DNA of 64,000 nt from Amoebidium appalachense (GCA_963693365.1 CAVNZM010000007.1:4526001-4590000); one strand, 5' to 3'; counted from the first letter of the stretch, positions 48,929 through 59,929 are shown. Made by a program: numbers and translations. Notes: generated by a model not told the origin, from the sequence alone.

Positions 48929-49632
48929 TTCTTATGCCAACGTCGTCTTTACCAGCCCCAGCAAGGGGATACATGAGCCGGTGCCTGTGGATCAATCTCA
49001 CAAGCAGGCACAGGTGTGCTCCACAGGAGCAATGAAAAGAATGACAAATGTCATACAGAAACATGCTCAAAAAACGTAGCCTAGTGCCTAAATAGGCAAA
49101 GGGTGTGGTGGGTGGGCAAAAACTTAGCTAAAAAATTGGGCCTAAAGAGACCTAAACGCGCTCAGTAGCGCCGCAACTGACCTCCCTGGGGCCGCGCGAG
49201 CTCATTATAGAGCGCGGCGAGCGCGGCCCACATTTTTGCCTATGGAAATATGAAGAAATGATTTAGAACCTATCAAATCCATGAAATCTACCAAAATGGA
49301 ATTTTTGCTGCACATCAACCAATGAAGAATTTTCACAAGTGGCTAAAACCCCTAGATCATAAAGACCAAATCGATTGTAGCCCATTTCGGACTAGATATA
49401 ACTCAAACTCATCAATATATCCATATGGCATATCCCACAGAACATAAAAACAGCTACAGCTCCCTAAATAATAATGCTAGCAGCCTGAAACTTTGCACAC
49501 ACATCAAACACACCATGGCCTACAGCATTATACTACCACGAAGTTTACAGCACACTCGCAACACACAATTTCACTCCAACGGGGCTATCTAATTCTCCTG
49601 CAAAGAAAACACGTTTACAAACTTAATATTCT
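48929..49632 (-). mobile_element. Solo YR-B terminal unit (A-B, no ORFs)
   Basis: Inverted B (48929-49026) plus inverted A (49027-49628), with TTCT at both junctions (48929-48932, 49629-49632). No B1 and no coding sequence. It resembles a solo-LTR-like remnant of a YR element, inserted at the end of the DUF7869 frame. Confidence 0.75.
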
Positions 49633-50835
49633 GTCGGGGGAAAGACAGAAACCCGCTGCTAAGCCTTTGTCACGTACCGCCGAGTGGTACTATAGGCCAC
49701 CCCCTCATGCCTATATCTCCCCTGCTCAAGCGATTTCGGCCGCTATCTCGGCCGCCAATCAAAATCCCATTCCGCCCTCCACACCAGAAACCACGTATTA
49801 TGTGCGGTGTGCTGATAATTTTTTAATGCCACCTCACACAGCATATGATCTCCCCTGCTATATCCCAGGCTAAAAAAAACAGCACTTTTACAAACATGCT
49901 GAAATTTCCCCAAGTAGAGACCCCAAACACTTGCGCAAATTGGATGGTCTTGACTTTGAGTACCACCTAGTTGATTTACTCCCCAACCAGAAATGTTACT
50001 TGCATGTGATGAACTTAACCAATCACCCCATCAAGTTACACAAAACCTCGGTTATTGCCGTATGACTGTCGGACATATTGCATACACTGCTCCGTGCCCA
50101 GATATCGAAATTACGATAGACTCCCATAACCTCAAAAACAATATGGAAAACACGCTTGTGCAAGAGATATACGCACACCAAGCTACTTTATCTCACTGTA
50201 CACGTGCACGTTCCGCCGCACAAGCACCGCACTTGGTGGCTGCCCTGCAACCCCCCAACAAACGTGCACACATAGCGGATTCTGAAGAACCCCCCCAGCC
50301 CCCTCCGGCTGCCAAATCGCATGATCCCACCTATGTTCAAACTTTTAATTATGAGGGCATTAATGATAGCGTTGCTCCTGAACCTTCAAAAACAATGAAA
50401 AAGACATAGAAGAGCTACGGGATACCCACTTATCACATTTATCCCCCAATCAACAAGATCGCATGCTCGCTCTTTTAAAAAAAGTATAAAGAACTTACAA
50501 ACATCGATGTGATTGGCTCAATGACCAAAGCCACCAATCACTACCACTACATCACCCTCACGGATTCAAAACCAGTGTCATGCAAAACACGACACTATTC
50601 AGAAACCGAACGCCAAGTTATATCCAAAGAAGTCAATGATATGCTTGAGAAAGGAGTTATACGCGAATCTCGCAGTCTTTATAACAACCCAATCGTATTG
50701 GTTAAGAAGAAAAATGGCACAATTCGTTTTTGCTTTGACGTGAGGGCGGCCAATCGAATCACTTTAAAAACCCTCTACCACATGCCCCGCGTAGATGACT
50801 CACTTGACGCCCACCCGAGCCTCCCCGAAAACTAA
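49633..50835 (+). pseudogene. Ty3/gypsy protease-linker and reverse-transcriptase N-terminus
   Basis: First frame: TAEWYYRPPPHAYISP and YYVRCADNFLMPPHTAYDLP. After an A run it shifts to YLHVMNLTNHPIKLHK, the usual protease-to-RT linker form (x-N-x-T-N-x-P-I-x-L). From 50509: HYITLTDSKPVSCKTRHYS, DMLEKGVIRESRSLYNNPIV, KKKNGTIRFCFDVRAANRIT and MPRVDDSLD, which are RT fingers motifs 1-2. The catalytic palm, RNase H and integrase are missing: the sequence stops at TAA 50833-50835 and is then unrelated. At least two frameshifts. It is a dead fragment. Confidence 0.65.
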
Positions 50836-51253
50836 GGAAAATCTTAACACTATATATTGTACATTAATACATAAATATAGCGTTGCTAAGCAACGGACTG
50901 TGGCATATCGCTATGACTGTGGCATATCGCTATATTAAAGGAAAAAAATAATGGGAAGTGCAATATTGTTGCAATCAAAAGAAGTAAAAAATTAGCAATG
51001 TCGCATTTAGTTACATTCACATTTCACTATGAAATGACGTGCTAATCAAACATACCTACACAGTTTAGCAGGTACAATATATACTAGTTCTCGATATACA
51101 TAACATGCGTACACAATAAACTGACACTCGAGGACATGCTCTCAGCTTTTCCATTATATAGCCGACGATATACATCAGATTATCGAAAGATGGAATCATG
51201 ATTTGATTTCAGAAGACATTTCTCCCGAAACGGCGACACCGCATGCACAGCAA
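50836..51253. other. AT-rich spacer, no gene
   Basis: Includes a tandem GACTGTGGCATATCGCTAT (two copies, ~50898-50935) and GTTGCTAAGCAAC. No coding signal. Confidence 0.5.
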
Positions 51254-51616
51254 TCATCGGTTACGGCCCATGTGCACGTACTTGTTCACAAGGAATTCCT
51301 CCTTTCCTCCTGCGGGTACTGGAAGGGGGATACAGTGGAAAATTCCCAATATCGTTCCAACGTCCACAAAGTCGTACCTTGGTATCCGCTGCCCGTTTGT
51401 ACCCACCATCTCCCAAGACAGTCTGGAACAAGCTGTGTGCTGGTCCGGCTGTTTGCGCTCCACATAGTATCGGACAAACGCTAACTTATGGTCCAGGGTC
51501 TCGTTTCCTTCGGGTGACAAGGTCTGGCACACGAAAAGAAGCACCAACTTTGCGTAGTACTTAACGTCCTCACCCGCCTCGTTAGCTCCTCCCGCAATGA
51601 GGACCGTTCTGGGCAA
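51254..51616 (-). CDS. Unrecognised ORF, probably transposon-derived
   Basis: 120 codons on the minus strand, starting MPRTVLIAGGANEAGEDV. It continues YYAKLVLLFVCQTLSPEG, HKLAFVRYYVERKQPDQ and DFVDVGTILGIFHCIPLPVP, ending VHMGRNR. Hydrophobic/charged patterning and even codon use make it look like real protein. The LAFVRYY...D / D-V-V-x-I-x-x-H-x-x-P layout recalls the tails of large eukaryotic transposase-type proteins, but I cannot name the family. It lies head-to-head with the YR-B pol that starts about 51600 on the other strand. Possibly the C-terminal exon of a decayed element. Confidence 0.35.
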   Translation of the reverse strand: MPRTVLIAGGANEAGEDVKYYAKLVLLFVCQTLSPEGNETLDHKLAFVRYYVERKQPDQHTACSRLSWEMVGTNGQRIPRYDFVDVGTILGIFHCIPLPVPAGGKEEFLVNKYVHMGRNR

Positions 51617-53570
51617 GACCGTCTACGGAGTCCACGCCGTCGGCAACGTCTGTCTCACCGCCTGAAGGGGGTTGTTACCTTGGCCATCCGTTGTCTTGGT
51701 GCCCTCAACGAGCTGTGGGCAGGCGGCCCTTGCCCATTCCCGACCCGGTTGGTGAACAGTCACCACCATGCCCTGTGGACCTTTGTCCTTAGGGCCAGCT
51801 ACAATGCTATACGCGCGGGTGTCTACGACACTCAGCCTGCGAGTAGTGTCTTGGCTGCGTTCCCCGCGGCCTACCCTGTATTGACAGGATGGCTACCTCT
51901 CACGGCGGCAAATGCCGCTTTGCCACCCCCTGGGGTTGGAGCCACAGTGGACGTGTTGCAGTTTTTGTCTCCTACACTGCAGCCGTTTTTGGCCAACCGC
52001 GACGGCGGCCTTCTCAAGCCTGTTCCGCAGACGCCTGCAGAGCTGCGCCGCATCCGACCGGCGCATCACGTTCCCAGTGGGGAATACGGTCCCCTGCTTC
52101 TTCGGCTTCAAGACTGCGGCATGGAGCACCTTTTCGAGGCGGAGGAAATACCACTGGCCATCAATGGGCTGTTTGGGGTCCCCAAAGACACCAGAGCCCG
52201 CGTCATTTTTGACGGCCGCCGTGGCAACCTGTTCTTTGCCCGTGATCATCCTGCCCTCAAGGTGCACTTGCCCGACCCTGCCGATTTTGCCGATCAACAG
52301 CTGGGGACCTGAGGATTGCCTCTATTTTGGCAAGCCGGACATGGACAACCAGTTCCACTGCCTTCTTGCCCCCGAGTGGCTGTGGCGGTACTTCGGATTG
52401 CCGCCTGTTTCTACGCAGGCTGTTGGCCTTTCTGGGCCCGACCGGCCTGTGTACCCAACCCTCAAGACCGTGCCCATGGGCTGGGTGCATTCTGTGCTTG
52501 TGGCTCAAGACGTCCATGGGCAGTTGGCTGACCGACCGGCATGCCCCGCATTGAGCGCCTCTGTGCGATAGTGCCGCGGCCTGTGGAGGCCACGCAGCAT
52601 GCCCTGTATGTGGACGACTGTGGCTGGGTCGGCACAGATGCCACCGCAATCAATCGTCAGCGTGAATCGTATCATTGCGTCACCGGCCCGGCTGGTCTTC
52701 CCTCCAACGTCAAGAAGGATGTGGCTGCTGGTTCGTCGTCCTCTATGGTGCTGCTAGGCCTTGAAATGCATTGCTCTGGGATTTTGCGCCCGCCTGGTGC
52801 TTCCTTGTGCCGTCTGGTGGCGGAAACCCAGGCGGTGTTGCGTCGTGGTGTCGTCACGCAGCTCCGTTTGCAGCAGTTGCTTGGTGGTTGGGTGTGGGCG
52901 GCACAGCTGCAGCGGCCGCTTTTGTCAGTTCTGAGTGCCGTCTACAGTTTTGTGGAGCAGCTGGGGGGCCGGAACAGCCCCTTCCACCGCCTGTGGTGTG
53001 GGAGCTTCAGGCAATGTGTTCTTTGGCCCCGTTGATGCGTTGTGATTTGCGTTCTGGGTTTGCTAGTACCATGTTCTGCACTGATGCTTCCTTGTTGGGT
53101 GGTGCAGGGGTGTCCCGAGTGCTTCCAGCAGCCCTTCCCCGCCAAGTGATGCCTCACTGCAACATGCGTGGCCACTACAGTCAGCTGTCTGGACCAGTCC
53201 CGTGCACGAGTCAAGCCCGTCCGCCCCCCTGGCACCTATCCTGGCAGCTGTTGGTGGCCGGTGGACCACCAAAATCAGTCATCGTTGGCGCCACTCCATC
53301 CACAACAACATTGTGGAGGGAGAAGCCTTGCTCCTGGGGCTTCGTCAATTAGGTCGGTCTACGGCTGCCCGCGGCTCCCGCTACCTTTGGGGCCTTGATT
53401 CGACGGCGCTGCTTGGGGCTGTTGCTAAGGGTCGTTCAGCATCCCGACGCTTTAACGGTGTAAGCCGGCAGGTGGCTGCCTACACGCTTGCCCTCGACAT
53501 TCATTTTTTTTGTGTGTGGCTGCCGTCAGCCCACAATCCTGCAGATGGTCCCTCGCGGTTTTCTGGCTGA
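51600..53570 (+). pseudogene. YR-B reverse transcriptase and RNase H, frameshifted
   Basis: Frame 51680-52312 contains NGLFGVPKDTRARVIFDGRR (RT fingers). After a G-run indel at ~52310 the reading is DCLYFGKPDMDNQFHC (motif A Asp) and VPMGWVHSVLVAQD (motif B). After a second shift at ~52545, HALYVDDCGWVG supplies the YVDD catalytic motif. RNase H begins FCTDASLLGGAG (~53078) and, after a third shift near 53200, reads NNIVEGEALLLGLRQLG and ends HNPADGPSR. These are the expected catalytic residues, but no single frame encodes them. Upstream of 51680 the frame still reads RRRQRLSHRLKGVV, typical of YR-element pol starts. Confidence 0.7.
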
Positions 53571-54476
53571 CCAGGCCATAAAGCCCCCAACCCTCAATGC
53601 CTACCGGGATGCTGTTTATGAGTTCCTGGATTGGTTCGCCCCTGGCACCGACACCAAGTCCCCAGCCGAACTGGACGACCTCCTGGTGGAGTATTTTGAG
53701 GAGTGTTATGCCGTTGATCCATCGCGTGGCCAGCGTCAGCGCTGTGTCAACACAGCTGCCGGCATCAAGCATTTCATGCCCCACGCCTGGGTCCACACCT
53801 GCAGGCCGCCCAACGGAGCCTGCAGGGCTGGAACCGGCTTGTTCCAGCAAAGACCACGCCCCCGCTTCCGTTTTCATTGGTCCTCGTCATTGGCCATCAT
53901 TTGTATTCCAAAATTGGCCCCTTGTTTGGTATTGCTGTTTTGCTCGGATTTGAGTGTTATTTTCGTGTCAGTGAGTTGCTTATGCTCACCCGTGCGGATC
54001 TTATTTTGCCCGACGACCCCGTTCCCCACGACATGCCACCCGGTACAGGCGGCATCCACCTGCCCGACACCAAGACCGGTCCAAATCAGTTTGTCCCCAT
54101 CACCGATCCGTCCCTGTTGGCCATCCTGTCTTTCTGGTTCCGTGGTGCCCCCCCTTCTGAGCGGCTGTTTCCTTTCTCGTATGATGTTCTGCGTGCCAAG
54201 TTCCAAGCGGCATGTGACTCCCTCGGCCTCCACGAGTATGGGTTCCATCTTCACAGTCTTCGCCATGGTGGTGCCCCGAGAGACTATGTCAGGGGTGTTT
54301 CAGTAGAGACGATTGCTCTGCGTGGTCGATGGAGATCGCATGCCTCCCTCCGCCGGTATGTGCAGGCCGGCCAGTCTCTTGTTCTTTCTATTTGCGTGCC
54401 TGCGTCGCTCCTTGCCCGGGCTGCAGCGCTGCGTCAGTCACCCACGGCATGGTTCGTTCCTTCCCGTGCCAGGTAG
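53488..54476 (+). pseudogene. YR-B tyrosine recombinase, frameshifted
   Basis: N-terminal half in frame 53488-53780 (QMVPRGFLADQAIKPPTLNA). Two extra C at ~53778 (GCCCCACG versus GCCACG in the 32-kb copy) move the rest to frame 53877-54476, which carries CYFRVSELLMLTRADL, HSLRHGGAPRDYV, LRGRW and LRRYVQAG. The catalytic Arg, His-x-x-Arg, Trp and Tyr are all kept, so the two-base insertion is the only clear defect. Confidence 0.72.
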
Positions 54477-54482
54477 GGAGTG

Positions 54483-55269
54483 GTGGAGCACACCTGTGCC
54501 TGCTTGTGAGATTGATCCACAGGCACCGGCTCAAGTATCCCCTTGCTGGGGCTGGTAAAGACGACGTTGGCATAAGAATATTAAGTTTGTAAACGTGTTT
54601 TCTTTGCAGGAGAATTAGATAGCCCCGTTAGGATGACATTGTGTGTTGCGAGTGTGCTGTAAACTTCGTGGTAGTATAATGTTGTAGGCCATGGTGTGTT
54701 TGATGTGTGTGCAAAGTTTTAGGCTGCTAGCATTTTTATTTAGGGAGCTGTAGCTGTTTTTATGTTCTGTGGGATATGCCATATGGATATATTGATGAGT
54801 TTGAGTTATATCTAGTCCGAAATGGGCGGCAATCGATTTGGTCTTTGTGATCTAGGGGTTTTAGCCACTTGTGAAAAATTTTCATTGGTTGATGTGCAGC
54901 AAAAATTCCATTTTGGTAGATTTCATGGATTTGATAGGTTCTAAGTCATTTCTTCATATTTCCATAGGCAAAAATGTGGGCCGCGCTATATAATGAGCTT
55001 GCGCGGCCCCAGGGAGGTCAGTTGCGGCGCTACTGAGCGCGTTTAGGTCTCTTTAGGCCCAATTTTTTAGCTAAGTTTTTGCCCACCCACCACACCCTTT
55101 GCCTATTTAGGCACTATGCTACGTTTTTTGAGCATGTTTCTGTATGACATTTGTCATTCTTTTCATTGCTCCTGTGGAGCACACCTGTGCCTGCTTGTGA
55201 GATTGATCCACAGGCACCGGCTCATGTATCCCCTTGCTGGGGCTGGTAAAGACGACGTTGGCATAAGAA
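54483..55269 (+). repeat. YR-B terminal structure B1-A2-B2
   Basis: B1 54483-54578 and B2 55174-55269 are direct repeats (GTGGAGCACACCTGTGCC...GGCATAAGAA) flanking A2. A2 has GCTATATAATGAGC (54985-54998) inside a GCCGCGC...GCGCGGCC inverted pair, a plausible core promoter. Confidence 0.8.
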
Positions 55270-55389
55270 AGAACTATTAACGAAACAACGAACCCAAGGA
55301 AAAACGAACTGTTCACAAAGACACAACGAAATAATGATTCAAAGAAAAACGAATGCATATAGAAATAATGAAACAACGAAAAACGAAAG
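55270..55389. other. ACGAA-rich flank
   Basis: AACGAA/ACGAAA pentamers recur about ten times. The same composition resumes at 60618, on the other side of YR-A, so YR-A sits inside this sequence. Confidence 0.6.
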
Positions 55390-55535
55390 GTTTTATTTGT
55401 GGAATTTATTGACATGAATATTTTTTCTGGGTAAACACGTAGGATGGGTGTTCGTTATCAACATAACCATGTACAAGCTACAAACACATCTTCTGTGTTT
55501 AGCACCCACAGCCTTACAGCTATATATTCCCTTTT
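55390..55535 (+). repeat. YR-A repeat A1
   Basis: Starts GTTTTATTTGTGGAATTTAT, ends near TATATATTCC. Identical in order to A2 but lacks a 201-bp block after AACCATGTA (55473). Confidence 0.85.
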
Positions 55536-55567
55536 CATTCTCCCTATCTTTCTCTCCGCCGGTCAGC

Positions 55568-56730
55568 ATGCCGCCGAAAGAGCGCCAGGCCTCAGCCACC
55601 GTCCCTGCCGCGGCACCTAAGCGCCTGACCCGCAGCGACCTCCGCCACAGGCTGACCAACGCTCCCGCGGGCCCTGACGCGCCTCCGGAGGCCCATACCA
55701 CCAAGGACCCTCCGGCTACTCTCCCCTCTACTCCTGAAGTCCCTCCTCAGGCCCCGCCGTCCCCGCCGATGACTCCTCAAGACGCCGTCCTTGCCGCCCT
55801 CACCGCCATCAGCACCCAGATGACGGATGTCCTGGCCGCTCTCACCAACCGTGACCCTCCCGCGCCCCCCGCCGCACCCTCCGCACCCGGGGAGGTTTCC
55901 CCGGGACTGCATCTCGGCCCTGACCTGGACCTACCTGCCCTGCCCGCGCCCCCCATTACAGGTGAGAGCACTGGCGACATTCAGCCGGGCACACTGCCGC
56001 TTCCCCCCGCGGATGTGCTGGCAGATTTGCGCGCCAATCGTTTCGTCGACCTGTATAAGTTCACCCCCGCAGCCCTCCTGACCCCATCCAAGAAAGGCCA
56101 GCAGCTGCGCATGGCCGACGACGGCAGCATCGAGGCTTTTCGCAATGACAAACCCGTTCCCCTGCGTTCACTCGTCATTTGGATCCAAGCTTGGACCCAT
56201 TACATGGCCGCCAAGCACCACCTCGACCTCCCCACGGACAAGGACGTACTTTGGACTCAGCACATCACTCACCTCAGCACCCGATACCCGTGGGCCCAGA
56301 TCCACAACTAATACGTGTACGCCCGTACTGTTGCCCACCAGCAGGGTCTGGCTCCGATCGAGTGTCCCAACCTGCTCGCCCAACTCCACCAGGATCTCCT
56401 CCTGCCACCCACTCTGCTCATCCCGGACGCATGTCAGCGCTGTGGCTTCCCCAACCACCCCAGCGCGGCCTGCCCCATGTACCCCAAGCCCGGCTGTGGT
56501 CTTGACGGCTTCAAGCCGCCCCACAAGCCCGGGGGGGCAAAACCCCCAACCGCCCTGGCCCGCACCTCGGCCCGGCAAAACCGGCCCGACCCGTGGATCT
56601 ACCCTCGACGCACTGCAGGAATTTCCACATTAACGGTCGGTCCTGCGCTAAGCAGCCCTGCCCCTTCTCCCACGTGTGCCCGCTCTGCTCTGGCACACAC
56701 CCCCGCAAAGACTGCAAGCACAATGCCTAG
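55568..56730 (+). pseudogene. YR-A gag-like protein with two zinc modules (one stop, one frameshift)
   Basis: ATG 55568 (MPPKERQASATVPAAAPK). Residues 1-150 are Pro/Ala-rich, followed by a folded region (DVLADLRANRFVDLYKFTP, LVIWIQAWTHYMAAKH). TAA at 56309-56311 interrupts, but the same frame goes on (ARTVAHQQGLAPIECPNLL) to a CCHC knuckle, CQRCGFPNHPSAAC. Near 56600 the frame shifts to CRNFHINGRSCAKQPCPF and SHVCPLCSGTHPRKDC, ending TAG 56728-56730. Zinc knuckles in gag bind RNA/DNA during particle assembly and reverse transcription. An in-frame ATG at 55448 would lie inside A1. Confidence 0.65.
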
Positions 56731-56875
56731 TCTACGCGCACACACACAGATAGAACATAGGGGCTAGGAGCTAGGACACACGGGTACAAGGAAACGGAGC
56801 TCGGGAAAACGGGCCAATAGGGCTGAGTACAAATTTTCGCAGGCCAACTACGGCGCCCGCGCGCGCCAAGAATAA

Positions 56876-57115
56876 ATGTCCCTACACCAAGACGTTATTC
56901 TGGCTAATGCACATATTTTTACTCCCCCCCCCCATCCCACGAGCCTCCCCCCCCCCTGGCACTCACCTAGCACTCCCTCCCCCCCCCCCTTCTTCTACCT
57001 CTGTGTCCGCCCACACCCCCGCGTGCTCGGGCATCCCCTGCACAGGGCCCCGCTGCCCTCCCTGCAAACCCTCCCTCGGGCCCAGCTGCCCTACTCTATC
57101 CCCCCCGGGGCCCTG

Positions 57116-57158
<43 letters not shown>

Positions 57159-58350
57159 CGCTGCCGGGACCTCCCCAAGGGTGCCCCACCCTTGCTAACC
57201 ACACCTTCCCCCGAGGCTCAGACCCGGAGGCCCGCCCGCTGCCCCAGCACCACATTGACACCTCCCGCCTCCGGGAGCTGCTGGCATCCTACCCAGACCA
57301 ATCATTCGCCGCGCAGCTCCTCCACGATGTCGAATTCGGTGTCGACATCGGCTACCGCGGCCCCTCCACCTCTCGGGTGGGCCCCAACCTACCCACCACC
57401 CCGGCTGCTGCTGCCGCTATCACGGCGGATATTGTGAACGAAGTCGCCTTCGGCCACCTGCGCGGCCCCCTCTCCCCGTACCAATTCTTCGCCGAATTTC
57501 CGGTCCACCGTTCCTCCCCCATTGGCGCCGTTACTAAAAAAGGGAACCCCCCCAAGTACCGTCGAATCCACCACCTCTCATGGCCCCGGGGCAGCAGCGT
57601 CAATGACAGCGTCACCTACCCCGACGAACTTCAGTACATTCGTGCCCGGGACGTCACCCAGCTCATTCTCGACGCAGGCCCCGGCTGCTACATGGCCGTG
57701 GCCGACGTGCAGGCTGCCTTCCGGCACATGCCCATTCGACCAGAAGACCATCACTTAATGGCATTCAAATGGCAGGGGCATTTTTACATTGACACCCGAC
57801 TGCCCTTCGGCCTGAAATCTAGCCCAGCCATCTGGGAACGGATCGCGGCCACCCTCCAGTGGCTGGCACACCAGCACGGTGTTACCCTCATCCGCCACTA
57901 CGTAGACGACTGGATTATAGTCGCCCCCACCCAAGAGCAGTGCCAACGTCACCTATCCACCTTCCTGCAACTCTGCCGAGAGCTGCACATTGCCATCTCC
58001 GAAGACAAGATGCAGGGCCTGGCTACCCGTATCGTCTTCATCGGTATCGAATTCGACTCCGTCACCATGGAGGCACGGATCCCTGCTTCCAAACTCTCGG
58101 ACCACTCGACCTCACTTCCCACCCAACACCCACCATCACCATTCGGGACCTGCAATCCCTCCTCGGAAAACTCACCTGGTGTGCCCAGCTGGTCCCCCCC
58201 GGGCGGGCCTTCTCCCAGCGCCTATGGGCCCTTCTCCGAAAACACGCACACCTTGCCGGGCACCACCACATACGGCTGTCTGCTGCCGCCCGGGCAGACA
58301 TAACCGAATGGCACCAGTTCCTCACATCATGGAATGGGGTGCACCTTATC
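56876..58350 (+). CDS. YR-A reverse transcriptase (frame shift near 58100)
   Basis: Frame 56876-58303. Residues 1-100 are Pro-rich from C runs. RT motifs: SPIGAVTKKGNPPKYRRIHH (fingers), MAVADVQAAFRHMP (motif A Asp), LPFGLKSSPAIWE (motif B), HYVDDWIIVAP (motif C, YVDD), FIGIEF (motif E region). The natural continuation, LGPLDLTSHPT then LQSLLGKLTWCAQLV and RAFSQRLWALL (thumb/connection), is in the +1 frame from ~58100, so one indel is present. The enzyme would copy the element RNA into DNA. The start is uncertain: the ATG at 56876 is the first in frame. Confidence 0.75.
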
Positions 58351-58843
58351 ACCCCCCCCCACATACACCACCCTAGCCACCGATGCTGCCGGATCCGTGG
58401 GTCTAGGGGGCCACTGGCTCGACCAATGGTTGTTCATGCCCTGGTCTCCCTCCACCCAAGGCCTCTATGCTCATGAGGGTAAACTCGGTTCCTCCGTCAT
58501 CGAACTCTTGGTCATCGCAGCCGCCGTGGCCCTCTGGGCCCCCTCCTGGTCCACCCACCATGTCCGTATTTTATGCGACAACACGGGTGCTGTGTCTGAC
58601 CTGCACTCCCGGTCTTCCCCCCATCCCGTGATGGCCAAACTTATTCGGTTCATCACCCGCATGGAAATGCAATACCAATTTACGTTACAGGCCTCCTACC
58701 TACCGGGACCCCTCAACCATCTAGCCGATGCCATTTCTCGTAACCAACTTCCCCGAGCCCGACGACTCCGACCTTCCCTGCAACCGGAGCCCTGCCCCTT
58801 CCCCTCCTGGGTCCACGAGTTCCTATCCTATCCCCTGGGCTAA
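58334..58843 (+). CDS. YR-A RNase H domain
   Basis: LATDAAGSVGLGGHW (catalytic Asp), SSVIELLVIAAAVALW (Glu), RILCDNTGAVSD (Asp) and PGPLNHLADAISR (terminal box). It follows the RT connection after a shift in a C run at ~58352 and ends TAA 58841-58843. It is part of the same polyprotein as RT and removes RNA from the RNA/DNA hybrid. Confidence 0.72.
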   Translation: MGCTLSPPPTYTTLATDAAGSVGLGGHWLDQWLFMPWSPSTQGLYAHEGKLGSSVIELLVIAAAVALWAPSWSTHHVRILCDNTGAVSDLHSRSSPHPVMAKLIRFITRMEMQYQFTLQASYLPGPLNHLADAISRNQLPRARRLRPSLQPEPCPFPSWVHEFLSYPLG

Positions 58844-58897
58844 CACCCCCCCCACCCCTCCCCCCCAGATCTCCCCTTCCGGAGCAACGCCGGCAGA

Positions 58898-59929
58898 TTG
58901 GCCCCCCACTTTGCTCCGGCCGAGCTGCTTCGAGCCACCACTACCCTGCAGGAATGCCAGGCCCTGAGTCTCAACCTCGACTCTCGGGCCTTTTACTCCC
59001 GGGTGCAAAAAGTGTTCATCGATTTTTGTGTGGCATCTCGGCTGCAGTCCTCCTCCGGGTCCTACCTCCCGGCCTCCCCACACACCGTGCAGCTCTTTCT
59101 CGCCTGGTGTGCCCAACGAGGGGTACAGGCCTCTTCCTTGGCCGGCTACAATTCGGCCATCACCAGACTCCACCTCGACATGGGCCTCCCTGCTCCCTAC
59201 CCCCACGACAAGTCTCTGGCCTGGTTCCTACGAGGGGTGGGCAGATGGCAGCTTTCTCACAACATCCGGCCCCGATCATCTACCCGGGAGCCCCTCCTGC
59301 CCTCCCACCTCAGCCTACTCCATGGCCAGTGCCCCACCACGGCCTCCTCGGCCAATCTCCGGCTATGGACGGTCCTCATCGTAGGTTTTTGTGGTCTCTT
59401 CCGTTCGGGGGAATTCACCTCCAAGACCCTGACTTCCTTCGACCCGTCCCGTCACGTTAAAAGGAAGGACGTGACCTTCAGCTACACCCCCACCGGTACT
59501 TTGTCCCATGCCACCCTCCACCTGCCAACCTCCAAGACGGACGTACAGGCCCAAGGTGTCAACGTCACTCTCGCTGCCCTGCCCCTCACCCACTTCTCCC
59601 CAGCCCATCTCCTCCGGCAGTTCCTGGACACAACGTCCGGTCAACCCGACGACCCCCTGTTCAGTCTCGGTGGCATTCCCTACACCAAGGGTGCTTTCTC
59701 TGCCGACTTCCGTGCTCTCCTCTCCCGGGCAGGCCTCTCACCCTCCCGGTTTGCCGGCCACAGCCTCCGAATCGGGGGGGCCACAGCCCTGGCTGAGGCC
59801 GGGGTCGACAACTCCCGGATCAAACAACTCGGCAGATGGTCCTCCGACTGTTTCCTGATCTATACTCGACTTCGCCCGGCCTCCATTGCTGCCACTACCA
59901 CACGTGTATTCGCCTCTATTCTTAAGTGA
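58898..59929 (+). CDS. YR-A tyrosine recombinase, intact
   Basis: 343 codons, MAPHFAPAELLRATTTL to FASILK. Catalytic residues: Arg169 in FCGLFRSGEF, Lys in LPTSKTD, His288-x-x-Arg291 in GHSLRIGGAT, Trp314 in QLGRWSSD, nucleophile Tyr322 in FLIYTRL. N-terminal SAM-like helices (FYSRVQKVFIDFC, TVQLFLAWCAQRG) are as in phage-type integrases. It lies just downstream of RNase H in another frame and just upstream of B1. It would insert the circular DNA. It shares only catalytic residues and length with the YR-B recombinase, so the families are distinct. Confidence 0.85.
   Translation: MAPHFAPAELLRATTTLQECQALSLNLDSRAFYSRVQKVFIDFCVASRLQSSSGSYLPASPHTVQLFLAWCAQRGVQASSLAGYNSAITRLHLDMGLPAPYPHDKSLAWFLRGVGRWQLSHNIRPRSSTREPLLPSHLSLLHGQCPTTASSANLRLWTVLIVGFCGLFRSGEFTSKTLTSFDPSRHVKRKDVTFSYTPTGTLSHATLHLPTSKTDVQAQGVNVTLAALPLTHFSPAHLLRQFLDTTSGQPDDPLFSLGGIPYTKGAFSADFRALLSRAGLSPSRFAGHSLRIGGATALAEAGVDNSRIKQLGRWSSDCFLIYTRLRPASIAATTTRVFASILK

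Larger units (their letters stand above)
51600..55269 (+). mobile_element. YR-B retrotransposon copy, decayed (RT-RNase H-YR-B1-A2-B2)
   Basis: Order: RT from ~51600, RNase H ~53070-53570, recombinase 53488-54476, B1 54483-54578, A2 54579-55173, B2 55174-55269. Several frameshifts. No A1 is found upstream of pol and no gag, so the left side is truncated or replaced near 51.6 kb. The right end AGAA (55266-55269) abuts ACGAA-rich DNA into which YR-A is also inserted. Confidence 0.75.

Noticed and set aside
55592-57615. Minus-strand Gly/Arg-rich ORFs across YR-A gag and RT
   Set aside because: GC-rich shadow frames of gag and RT.
58844-58897. Methyltransferase domain expected in DIRS/PAT elements
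   Set aside because: Only 54 bases separate RNase H and YR, and no methyltransferase motif is seen elsewhere in YR-A or YR-B.
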